64,000 bases of DNA from UBA1672 sp050633645 (lineage in GTDB: Bacteria; Pseudomonadota; Alphaproteobacteria; Micavibrionales; Micavibrionaceae). The first letter of the stretch is position 1. Each line of letters starts with the position of its first letter. The position numbers were made by a program, and so were the translations under genes. Below, one piece after another: positions 55,601-63,435 of the stretch. The notes beneath the pieces are model-generated. The model saw only the letters and a list, made by a program, of their open reading frames with translations. It was not told the origin of the DNA and did no database searches. Where the stretch lies: NCBI GenBank assembly GCA_050633645.1, contig JBOEGX010000002.1, positions 186,001 through 250,000 of the forward strand, written 5' to 3'.

Positions 55601-55697
55601 CATAACCAAAACCAGAAGAAAACAAACCTTTCAAGCGCGGAACAACCCGCGGCATTGTACAATAAGTAACAACATCTTTGGTTTTTAAGTTTTGCAC
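52617..55697 (-). CDS. DotA/TraY-like polytopic membrane protein, copy 3
   Basis: About 1026 residues, first gene of the triplet. Shared blocks: NMGRYGIRHVVAEATRHLKF, LHPLAQLVAVGKGLVDSAIF, PFLPFIYFYFAVASWVKSIF, PLWALAHLRIDGDGLPGD and IPDNILRWAGAGVSSFGDID. Cysteines in the first loop are present (FCSSVTPANC). I prefer GTG 55697 (VQNLKTKDVVTYC) as start: it aligns with the start of copy 1 (MQSTSRSFVAYTM) and has a GGTGAG ribosome-binding site; the ATG at 55760 gives 21 extra unmatched residues. The C-terminus is Gly-rich and then Pro/Lys-rich. Confidence 0.8.
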   Translation of the reverse strand: MQNLKTKDVVTYCTMPRVVPRLKGLFSSGFGYVAFLMAHIYCMVRILPDNHPYLQTQNMGRYGIRHVVAEATRHLKFSRNHIDQILIYFALLAGLLILVAQLFVLIFTFVAPIFFPAVMAFSWFDTPDPSEDIAFNLLDRVFGLPDIFCSSVTPANCTHYATGIAANVAGPATGAAVVPLPYHSALHGLFRFYSTALMMIAVLIFLYFIVVLVLETAVSGTAFGQRFQNVWVPIRLVVALGLLMPINYGIGSGQYVVLYAAKYGSSFATSGWTSYNQAITSHAQFSGSGGNPFGERYTYLAMPEAPDITPLVETMSLVHACAYAYHRMVAGKDNEATAASGSYPALDGDYTSSTAANTYKIEPFLVKEATTAMNAVGTGGIGGSTTINGNPASRQFVTNATSPTYIEALSFYFGADIVIRFGEHGEGARYSGYPGSVIPYCGDVRIPVVNLSDIGGANSNRGGADHMLRFYYQTVLRMWKDDNRMKQFARSYVSSMVFSLPSDTSITLPPGVDVCLDSNLSGVGLAVPPGGFQPTAQECRDRPPKSEWKSGMIDIYAGGPGAPAPATLRFAVIEAWRNYVLNSLYSDYTTQMAELGWGGAGVWYNRIAEINGGWIDGVKAIPVLDRYPLVMEQVRTVKMKEDKAVTAEIFNPTLPPGSENSPSKHFGVEEGDAVINEVAKPLAAVYEYWNNGDVKNPNNLSRVQLQNVFLTAMNMLLGTQGLAAMRTSNRHLHPLAQLVAVGKGLVDSAIFDMAASSATAFLGGALKAFEKTKGIAAFSEAVSSVFFSLAFMGLTAGFVLFYILPFLPFIYFYFAVASWVKSIFESMVGVPLWALAHLRIDGDGLPGDAAQNGYFLIMEIFIRPILTVIGLIAAIGIFATQVRVLNLIWDLVAANTAGFTPNSDILGMGAIDDADFRRGIIDQFFFTIIYTIICYMMALASFKLIDKIPDNILRWAGAGVSSFGDIDQESIDSITRYATVGGMTIGNQAAGAIRDVAGGGGGVLGRQINDFVNPPKPAPKPNTPGD

Positions 55698-55866
55698 GAT
55701 AATACTCACCACTCTAATTTTAAACTCGAAAAACACACAATCATTCCGAATTTTAGACAAATTACAGCTTATATTAACATCATTTTACAAAAGAATGCGA
55801 GTTTTTATGTCACATTTTTGACATTTTTTTACGTAACTGGATGAAAAAACACGTACACTCGGCAGA

Positions 55867-57546
55867 TTAGCCAGCTTTCCTAAGGGGTCTATACTTGAGT
55901 TTCCGCGGCGTATCAGCATCATGTCCCATACGTTTGCGGAAGTCTGCCTCATAGTCCTCATAGTTCCCTTCAAACCACACCACTTGTGAATCCCCCTCAA
56001 ACGCAAGGATATGCGTCGCCAAGCGGTCAAGAAACCAGCGATCGTGAGAAATAACAACCGCGCAACCCGCATAATTCTCCAACGCCTCCTCAAGCGCAGC
56101 CAAAGTCTCTGTGTCCAAATCATTTGTTGGCTCATCCAACAAGATAACATTAGCCTCCGTGCGGAGCATCTTCGCAAGGTGTACGCGATTTCTTTGCCCC
56201 CCCGAAAGATCACCAACCTTTTTCTGCTGATCCGGCCCACGGAAGTTAAACGCAGACACGTACGCTCTGCTCTGCATTTCAACTTTACCAAGCTTGATAA
56301 TATCCGTACCCCCCGAAATTTCTTCCCAGACATTGTTATCGGCGTTCAGCGCATCACGGCTCTGATCGACATAGCCAAGCTTTACCGTATCACCAACCTT
56401 AAACGTACCCTCATCAGGCTTTTCACTGCCGGTAATCATCTTAAACAATGTCGACTTACCTGCACCATTCGGCCCGATAACACCAACAATGCCGCCCGGA
56501 GGCAACTTAAAGGACAAATCATCAATTAACAAACGATCACCAAATCCCTTATTAATATGATCCGCCTCAATCACCAAATCACCAAGTCGTGGCGGAGTTG
56601 GAATAACGATCTGTGCATCACGCATATCTGATTTTTCACTGGCGGCCAACAAATCTTCATACGCATTAATACGTGCTTTTGACTTCGCACGACGCGCAGA
56701 CGGAGATTTACCCATCCATTCCATTTCGCGCGCCAAAGTTTTCTGGCGTGTATTTTCTTCGCGCTCTTCCTGACGCATACGCTTGGCCTTCGCCTCAAGA
56801 TAGGCCGAATAATTCCCCTCATAAGGAATGCCGCGCCCGCGATCCACTTCCAAAATCCAACCCGTGACATTATCAAGGAAGTATCTATCGTGCGTCACCA
56901 TCACAACTGCCCCCGTATAATCCGCCAAATGACGCTGCAACCACGCCACACTCTCCGCATCCAAATGGTTTGTCGGCTCATCCAGCAAAAGAAGGTCTGG
57001 CTTTTCCAAAAGCAACTTACAAAGCGCAACACGGCGCATTTCCCCACCCGATAAATTAGTAATAGGAGAATCCGCAGGCGGACAACGCAGCGCATCCATC
57101 GCAATTTCAATGGTACGATCTAGCTCCCACCCGTCAACCGCATCAATTTTCTCCTGCAATTCACCCATTTCCGCGCCAAGCGCATCAAAATCCGCATCAG
57201 GCTCGGCCATTTCAAGACCAATCGCATTAAAACGCTCCACCATCCCCTTAACATCGGATAAGGCCTCCATCACATTCTCACCAACGGTTTTGCTCTCATC
57301 TAATTTCGGCTCTTGCTCTAAATAGCCCGTACGTGCGCCCTTGGCCGTCCACGCCTCACCCATAAAGTCCGTATCGCGCCCCGCCATAATCCGAAGCAAA
57401 GTCGATTTACCCGCACCGTTCGGCCCCAAAACACCAATCTTCGCACCCGGGAAAAAGCTAAGCGTCACATCTTCAAGAACCTTCTTCCCATTGCCATACG
57501 CCTTGGTTAATCCGTTCATCACATATACATATTCATACGCCGCCAT
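55867..57546 (-). CDS. ettA: Energy-dependent translational throttle protein EttA (ABC-F)
   Basis: An ABC-F ATPase that binds the ribosomal E site and senses ATP/ADP. Two ABC domains: Walker A GPNGAGKSTLL and signature LSGGEMRRVAL; Walker A GPNGAGKSTLF and signature LSGGQRNRVHL. The arm and linker lie between (about 240-300, very basic). About 559 residues, as EttA. The start is ATG 57546 (MAAYEYVYVMNGLTK) with a GAGG site; the frame to 57561 is not conserved. Confidence 0.95.
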   Translation of the reverse strand: MAAYEYVYVMNGLTKAYGNGKKVLEDVTLSFFPGAKIGVLGPNGAGKSTLLRIMAGRDTDFMGEAWTAKGARTGYLEQEPKLDESKTVGENVMEALSDVKGMVERFNAIGLEMAEPDADFDALGAEMGELQEKIDAVDGWELDRTIEIAMDALRCPPADSPITNLSGGEMRRVALCKLLLEKPDLLLLDEPTNHLDAESVAWLQRHLADYTGAVVMVTHDRYFLDNVTGWILEVDRGRGIPYEGNYSAYLEAKAKRMRQEEREENTRQKTLAREMEWMGKSPSARRAKSKARINAYEDLLAASEKSDMRDAQIVIPTPPRLGDLVIEADHINKGFGDRLLIDDLSFKLPPGGIVGVIGPNGAGKSTLFKMITGSEKPDEGTFKVGDTVKLGYVDQSRDALNADNNVWEEISGGTDIIKLGKVEMQSRAYVSAFNFRGPDQQKKVGDLSGGQRNRVHLAKMLRTEANVILLDEPTNDLDTETLAALEEALENYAGCAVVISHDRWFLDRLATHILAFEGDSQVVWFEGNYEDYEADFRKRMGHDADTPRKLKYRPLRKAG

Positions 57547-57625
57547 TTTATGCCTCATCATTTCAGGGTTAATCGCCCTATTTGTGGCGGATTAAGACTA
57601 ATAAGTCAACATCATCCAGCCAATA

Positions 57626-58651
57626 CTATACCTCGCCCCGATGCGCCGCCTCAGGATCATAAAGCGACAACCGGTCAACCAGAGATAAAATCTGCCCAAT
57701 CTCACGCTTCATACTCAATAATGACCGTGGATCAGTCGCGGGGATTTCTAAATCAGCAGGCTCAAAATAATTATGCTTGCTCTCCACGAGGATAAGCAAC
57801 TTGCTCTCATAAAATGCCGCCCGAATGCCCTCCCCGTCATACCCATCCTGCACCGCCTTTAATCGCTCCATCATCACGGGGTCAATTAAATACCGCGCCT
57901 CCACTTGATCATTCGTATACACATCGAAAATCTTCTCAAATTCAGGATCGACCAAATTCGCGCGTTTCAAGCCACCCGTTTGCTCCTTAAACCATTCCGA
58001 AATTTTAGAGCGATCTTTATCAATCATCGTATGCCCGTAAAAACGTTTTGAATTCATATCAAGCAATATCGCAAGCCCCTTAAACACACTCACATAATAA
58101 GTGCGGTTTTTGCTCCGTCGCTTTTGCTTGAAATCAACTTCCGAAAATTCAACATTCACACCCTTATATTGCCCTGTGAAGTAATCCTCCGTCTCACATT
58201 TATCATGGCGCGGCACAATTTTAGACGGCTGTATCTTATGAAGGGCAATCTCCCCATCAATCCAATAGACAAACCCACCAAACAACTCCGCTAATTTCGG
58301 TAGAATTTTTTCTTTATACGAAACCGCATACTTACGGCGCGGCTCACTCATCCACCAATACAGCCCACCCATAAAAGCAAGGCTCAGCCCCGCAAAGGTA
58401 TCATCATCAGATGCCCCCCGTAAAAACATCAACCAAAAATCAATATAGGCAAGTGGAGGCGTAAGCGCGACCGCCAAAGGAACAGCAATCCCTTTGCGCC
58501 ATTTAAAAGATTGCATTTTCCCCTTGCGAATACCTTCTAATTCCTCAAGATGCGGTTTGCTTTCCTCAAGAAAATCTAAATCTTCCCGATCACGAATATC
58601 ACGCACCTCCGGCAGCTCACGTTTCCCTCTGTTTAATAAAGCTTGCAGCAT
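57626..58651 (-). CDS. DUF3137 membrane protein
   Basis: 341 residues. A charged N-terminus (about 1-50), two membrane helices (about 52-72 and 86-104), then a cytoplasmic DUF3137 domain containing FTGQYKGVNVEFSEVDFK and the NDQVEARYLIDPVMMERL segment, which are typical of the family. The function is unknown. A GAGGGG ribosome-binding site is 5-6 bases before the ATG. Independent of ettA in function as far as can be told. Confidence 0.85.
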   Translation of the reverse strand: MLQALLNRGKRELPEVRDIRDREDLDFLEESKPHLEELEGIRKGKMQSFKWRKGIAVPLAVALTPPLAYIDFWLMFLRGASDDDTFAGLSLAFMGGLYWWMSEPRRKYAVSYKEKILPKLAELFGGFVYWIDGEIALHKIQPSKIVPRHDKCETEDYFTGQYKGVNVEFSEVDFKQKRRSKNRTYYVSVFKGLAILLDMNSKRFYGHTMIDKDRSKISEWFKEQTGGLKRANLVDPEFEKIFDVYTNDQVEARYLIDPVMMERLKAVQDGYDGEGIRAAFYESKLLILVESKHNYFEPADLEIPATDPRSLLSMKREIGQILSLVDRLSLYDPEAAHRGEV

Positions 58652-58700
58652 GTCATCCCCTCGCTATGATTATATGCATGAAAAGCTTAAGGAATTAATG

Positions 58701-59279
58701 ATGAGTGATAAAGGCCTGATTATCGGAGCAGATAATAAATCACGTTGTAAATGGTGCGACAATGACCAGCTCTATACAAAATATCACGACACAGAATGGG
58801 GCAAACCCGTCCATGATGATATTCGCCTGTTTGAAAAAATTTGCTTGGAAGGGTTTCAAGCGGGTTTAAGCTGGCTCACCATTTTAAAAAAACGCGAAAA
58901 CTTCCGCACCGCCTTTGACGATTTCGATTTCCACAAAGTAGCTAAATACGACAAAACACACATTGATACATTGTTGCAAAATGAGGGGATCATCCGCCAT
59001 CGTGGCAAGATCGAAGCCACCATAAACAACGCCCAGCGCGCGATAGAGGTAATTGACGAATGCGGAAGCCTAAACAATTACCTCTGGCGTTTCAAACCTG
59101 AAAACCACATACCGCCAAAATCAATGCAAGACATCCCCGCCAAAACCGATGCTTCCATCGCCCTATCCAAAGATTTAAAAAAGCGAGGATGGAAATTCGT
59201 CGGCCCCACAACCATGTACGCCCTTATGCAGGCCATGGGCATGGTCAACGACCATATCGACGGATGTGATTTTGAATAA
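58701..59279 (+). CDS. tag: DNA-3-methyladenine glycosylase I
   Basis: Removes 3-methyladenine from alkylated DNA. 192 residues with the TAG pattern: zinc ligands Cys and His at the start (RCKWC and TKYHDTEWG) and at the end (HIDGCDF), and the FQAGLSWLTILKKRENFR substrate-site segment. I chose ATG 58701 (or 58698) because AAGGA lies upstream; the frame open back to 58494 overlaps the divergent DUF3137 gene. Confidence 0.94.
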   Translation: MSDKGLIIGADNKSRCKWCDNDQLYTKYHDTEWGKPVHDDIRLFEKICLEGFQAGLSWLTILKKRENFRTAFDDFDFHKVAKYDKTHIDTLLQNEGIIRHRGKIEATINNAQRAIEVIDECGSLNNYLWRFKPENHIPPKSMQDIPAKTDASIALSKDLKKRGWKFVGPTTMYALMQAMGMVNDHIDGCDFE

Positions 59280-59280
59280 A

Positions 59281-59310
59281 AAAAAAGGGCACAAACGCAC
59301 CCCCTTAAAA
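59281..59310. terminator. Weak candidate terminator between tag and the 1290-residue gene
   Basis: AAAAGGGCAC...CACCCCCTTAAAA could form a short stem (AAGGG with CCCTT). It sits between two convergent stop codons and could serve both, but the stem is weak. Confidence 0.3.
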
Positions 59311-59329
59311 CAATTAAATCTATTTGAAT

Positions 59330-62300
59330 TTATGCCGTACGCCCTGCAACACTCATCGTGCTTGTATTCTGCATACCTGGGATATAATTTTCATCACCCA
59401 TGGATGGATCAAACTGATTCGCCCCCATGTCATTAATACCATGCTGAACATCAATGCTCGCCTGCTCATTACCACAATCATCGTCGTCTTTGCCAAAGAA
59501 TCTCTCTTTCATAAGAATAACCCTATCTTTGGTCTCGCGCAGAATTTGAATTTTAGAAGGCTCCCTATATTCAGGCCTTTCGCACTTCGCACCACTCTTC
59601 TTATTAAACTCATCTTCACGCTCTGAACCATTCCCAGACCTTTGATTCTGTTGCTTCTGTGACTGCCCTGAATTATCGGCATATTGCGGCAATTTCCTTT
59701 GCTCTCCTCCTGTCCAATATCCCCCATTAAGAGCCCCTGAATAAACACTCTCACGATGAGAATAGGCTTTATCATAAGCCGCCTTACCATGAGTGCCAAC
59801 ATCACCATAAACAACATCAAATGCGTTATGAAGGTCATAATCGGCCCCAACCACAACAATCCCTTGAAACCCATTATGCGTAGACGGCGAATCATAAAGA
59901 GCTCCACCAGATGGCCTATCCAATCTAGAAAACAATGTATCAAAATCAGCATATTGAGGGGATATAGGGTTCGTCCGTCTTCCATAATCGCCCAAATCAC
60001 GATGATAAGAGAGTGACTTTATTCCATGTGAACCATTAGGGTTGCGCTCCGCCTCTGGCCCATCGGCCGTATCATAATAACGTAGCTCGGGCAAACTATC
60101 ACCACCACGTCCACGATAAACCATGACACCATCCATATGTGCAAATGAATTCATCCCCATTTCTTTAAAATCAAATGCAACATATTGATTACCGCCTCTA
60201 TGCATTTTCTCCATCAAAAACACAGTGATCGGATCCTGCCCACGCGCATCCGCAAGCTCACCCAAACCAGGCACATTCTCAACCAGATTCTCTCTCAAAT
60301 ACTGCGCTTCCGACGATCTCAAACTAAACTCTGGCAAATCACGATAATAGAAAATATCCCCAGACGGCGAATCATTAGCATGAGAGTATAATGGCTTAGG
60401 TTCCACCGCTCTCTCAAACACTTCTCTACACCCTTCTGGCTTACACGCCGTCTCAGGCTTATCCTCAACCACAGCAGGCTCTGGCTCTCCTACAATAACT
60501 GTTACTGGCTCTACTCTCTCCGGCAACACATGAACCTCACGCTCTGGCTCTTCCGTAGCAGGCGCAGGATCAACTTCGGGCGCAGGCGTAGGAATAAGCA
60601 AGCTCGTATCTAATTGCCCGCCATAAATCACATGCTCAAGCACAGAATCGGCCTGACGTTCACCTACATCTGGTTTAGCAGGGTCAGTGCCATAATAATT
60701 TTCACCCATCCCTTGGATACTGTCATGGAAAATCTTGATATCCGCATCACTAACGCCTTGATCACGCATATAATCTTCAACCAAACCCACATTATCAACC
60801 GATAATTCACGTAACTGATTTGTCCCATTTGCGTCTTGCGCGTTTAATGTCGCCAAAAACGCTTCATCAAGCTCACCACCATTTTCAAGATGGCTATGAA
60901 TTTGGGCACGAATGAGAAGCTCCTCAATCATACCATTCCCCTGCGGATCAAACACAGTTTTCAGTGCTCCACCATCATCCCTTATCATGGCATTATCTTG
61001 CACAAGACCCAAGGCTTCAAAATTACGATCAATCACACCGTAAACCGCGAGCGGCGCGTCATATGCATAACGGTCAACAACCGCGTCAAACTCACGCTCT
61101 GTAAATTTAATCCCTAAATCATTACCATTTTCCGTTCCAAGGCCAAGAGCCATATACTCCGCAATCGCCTGATTAGTGACAACTCGGGCTTCCTCTATGG
61201 TCTCGTATTGCTCATCAGATGATAAATTATCAAATTGACGCGCATTTTCAGGGTTCTCACGGAACGCCTGTGCACGGGAAATCACTTCCGCTGTAAAGGC
61301 CTGCGAAATAGTCTCATCCGTCGCACCTGGCTGACGCGCGGCCTCTTCCGCCTTGTCAAAGGCCGACTTAATCGTATCATCAACAAAATCTTTATTTGCC
61401 CCTTTGAAAATCAAGTTTTGTGCAAAACGGCTACCAAAGCTATCTGCATTTTCAAGTGCATCTTTCTCCATGGCCTGTAATTTAGCCAATGGATCATCAC
61501 CCTCTGCTTTTGCAAACTGCTCTTTAAAATTCTTTTCGATATTCGGCGCAGACTCGGCAACAAGATCCGCTTCGCTCTTACTTTCTTCACCCCAAAGCAA
61601 ACTCACCTGAATACCCATCGCACCAAGGAAATTACCAATCATTTGACCAAATTCATTATTGGTAAAGAAGTCTTGCAAAAACCCCTTCATACCCTCGGGT
61701 AGCCAATCCGCCGCCTGCATCAAAACACGGTTATAAACGGTGTCATTCTTCGCTTTTTCTGAATTCGTTAAACCGGCACGGTTCAAAACATCCATTTGAT
61801 TAAATAATTCATCAAGCATCACCTTACGTTTTTCAGCAATAACAACAGGATCCGTTTCACCCGCACTCACTTTTGCGTCAATTTGCTGGCGAACCATATC
61901 AAATTCTTGCTTTTCCATGATACTTTGAATCATAGAATCTCTTTGTGATGGATCATAAGCACCATTCGGGTTCTTCTGACCATCCAACATCTTAAAGCCG
62001 ATCATCGCAACTCTGAACTGCTCTTGCGCTAAAACCCCATCTTTAAGGTCATCATCAGTTAACGGCTTAAAATTCACAAATCTCTCGGCAAGCTCAGATG
62101 CCTTGTCACCCATATTCGCAACATAATCCCCCATAGGTTTAAGGAAATTCTGCTCAACAAACAAAGTAGCGGCCATAACCTCAGGATCATCAAGCTTCAA
62201 CGCCCCCGTATCTTGAGCTGGCGTTGTCTGGGTTGGTGTACCTTGAGCTGGTGCGGTCTGAGCTGGTGCAGTCTGAGTTGGTGCCAATAAAACACCATTA

Positions 62301-63202
62301 GAAACAGCGGCAACCGACTCTACAACTTGATTGCGATTATCTATCAATGCGAATAAAAGCTTAGGATCATCTTTCATTGCTTGTGGTAATTTATCACCAT
62401 AGCCACCAGCATTCATCTTTGTATTAAAAGCAAAATTCTCAGTCCCAGCAATAAGCGGATTATCATAATCCTTCCTTAATTGAATAAACTTAGGATTATT
62501 TGCAAGCTCATCAAGCGCGGCCTTCAACTCATCCGCATGCTTCGAAGGATCATCAGATAACCCTGCCAGATCTTTTAACGATAAGATCGCCTGATCATAA
62601 CAGGTTTGAAAAGACGCAACATCCTGTGAATTCGCACTTAATCCAAGCCCAGGGAAAACGTCACTACAGATAAAATTCATCGCGGCCTGTGTCTGTGCAT
62701 CAGGTGTAAATACGGGCTGAGTTGGCTCTGCTGGCGCTGATGTTTGTGTCGATTGAGGGGGCGCTCCCTCTGCATTTTGAGGCTGCGTACTTACCTGAGC
62801 GGCGGCAGGCGCAGAAGCGCCAGCAGTCGAAGGCGCACTCACAATGTCTATATTTCTTGGAAGAGCGTTAAGGGCTTGTTTAAAACTTGAATATGCCTCA
62901 GACCACTCCCGCGAACCAATAACTGGCGCATTACCACCACCCACAGTCAAAATCATTTGTTCAATAACTTTATCCTGATTATATTGAGCATCGTTAGAGC
63001 CAACCAATGACGCAAATGAGAAACCGCGTTCAGGAACAGCATCAAGTGCACCAGTCAAAGCGCCGCGAATTTGGTTGCCGAAATTACCATCAATAACATC
63101 GGGCTTAGCAAGCCCTAAACCATCGGCCAACATCTCCATTTGCGCGTACGCAATTTTCTCTTCCGAAGTTACTGTAATATCTGTAGCTGGACTATCCGCC
63201 AT
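59330..63202 (-). CDS. Very large acidic protein with Pro/Ala/Gln/Thr linkers, unknown
   Basis: 1290 residues; no signal peptide or membrane helix seen. Layout: N-terminal helical part (1-120), a linker rich in Ala, Pro, Gln, Ser, Thr (about 120-170), a helical part, a second linker with repeated TAPAQ (about 305-330), a long acidic helical region (335-900), a Pro/Glu-rich linker (about 865-925), and a C-terminal region of Gly, Tyr, Asp-rich sequence (about 940-1190), possibly a folded enzyme-like domain, ending in a charged tail. No family recognised. An AAGGGTG site precedes ATG 63202. Being cytoplasmic, large and modular, next to a likely type IVB channel, it could be a secreted effector, but this is inference. 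Confidence 0.75.
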   Translation of the reverse strand: MADSPATDITVTSEEKIAYAQMEMLADGLGLAKPDVIDGNFGNQIRGALTGALDAVPERGFSFASLVGSNDAQYNQDKVIEQMILTVGGGNAPVIGSREWSEAYSSFKQALNALPRNIDIVSAPSTAGASAPAAAQVSTQPQNAEGAPPQSTQTSAPAEPTQPVFTPDAQTQAAMNFICSDVFPGLGLSANSQDVASFQTCYDQAILSLKDLAGLSDDPSKHADELKAALDELANNPKFIQLRKDYDNPLIAGTENFAFNTKMNAGGYGDKLPQAMKDDPKLLFALIDNRNQVVESVAAVSNGVLLAPTQTAPAQTAPAQGTPTQTTPAQDTGALKLDDPEVMAATLFVEQNFLKPMGDYVANMGDKASELAERFVNFKPLTDDDLKDGVLAQEQFRVAMIGFKMLDGQKNPNGAYDPSQRDSMIQSIMEKQEFDMVRQQIDAKVSAGETDPVVIAEKRKVMLDELFNQMDVLNRAGLTNSEKAKNDTVYNRVLMQAADWLPEGMKGFLQDFFTNNEFGQMIGNFLGAMGIQVSLLWGEESKSEADLVAESAPNIEKNFKEQFAKAEGDDPLAKLQAMEKDALENADSFGSRFAQNLIFKGANKDFVDDTIKSAFDKAEEAARQPGATDETISQAFTAEVISRAQAFRENPENARQFDNLSSDEQYETIEEARVVTNQAIAEYMALGLGTENGNDLGIKFTEREFDAVVDRYAYDAPLAVYGVIDRNFEALGLVQDNAMIRDDGGALKTVFDPQGNGMIEELLIRAQIHSHLENGGELDEAFLATLNAQDANGTNQLRELSVDNVGLVEDYMRDQGVSDADIKIFHDSIQGMGENYYGTDPAKPDVGERQADSVLEHVIYGGQLDTSLLIPTPAPEVDPAPATEEPEREVHVLPERVEPVTVIVGEPEPAVVEDKPETACKPEGCREVFERAVEPKPLYSHANDSPSGDIFYYRDLPEFSLRSSEAQYLRENLVENVPGLGELADARGQDPITVFLMEKMHRGGNQYVAFDFKEMGMNSFAHMDGVMVYRGRGGDSLPELRYYDTADGPEAERNPNGSHGIKSLSYHRDLGDYGRRTNPISPQYADFDTLFSRLDRPSGGALYDSPSTHNGFQGIVVVGADYDLHNAFDVVYGDVGTHGKAAYDKAYSHRESVYSGALNGGYWTGGEQRKLPQYADNSGQSQKQQNQRSGNGSEREDEFNKKSGAKCERPEYREPSKIQILRETKDRVILMKERFFGKDDDDCGNEQASIDVQHGINDMGANQFDPSMGDENYIPGMQNTSTMSVAGRTA
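62213..62285. repeat. Short coding repeats in the second linker of the 1290-residue protein
   Basis: Imperfect 15-base units (GCTGGTGC-GGTCTGA type) encode repeated TAPAQ/TPTQT residues. Such tracts can change in length by slippage. Confidence 0.6.
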
Positions 63203-63380
63203 TCTATTAACACCCTTTATATCAACGACGCTTATCTTGCGTCAAAATCACCACTTCTGCCTTTTTATAGATACTTGTTTTTTACTTTATATACATCTAC
63301 GGCATTTATACGAAGTTAAGCCTATTTTTGCATAAAAAAAAATATTTTTCAAATTTAATTTCGCTTTTGGTTAAAAACAT

Positions 63381-63411
63381 CAAAAAAGGCCGGAAAAACG
63401 ACCTTTTCAAA
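63381..63411 (-). terminator. Terminator of the gene at the right edge
   Basis: AAAAAAGGCCG-GAAAAA-CGACCTTTTC pairs as AAAAGG-CCG/CGA-CCTTTT with G-U pairs. On the minus strand it ends in a T run and follows the stop at 63436. Confidence 0.65.
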
Positions 63412-63435
63412 CATATTAAATAAAACAAAAAAACT

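Noticed and set aside
62213..62285. CRISPR-like array
   Set aside because: The short repeats are in-frame codon repeats for TAPAQ-type residues with no spacers; no CRISPR array was found anywhere in the window.
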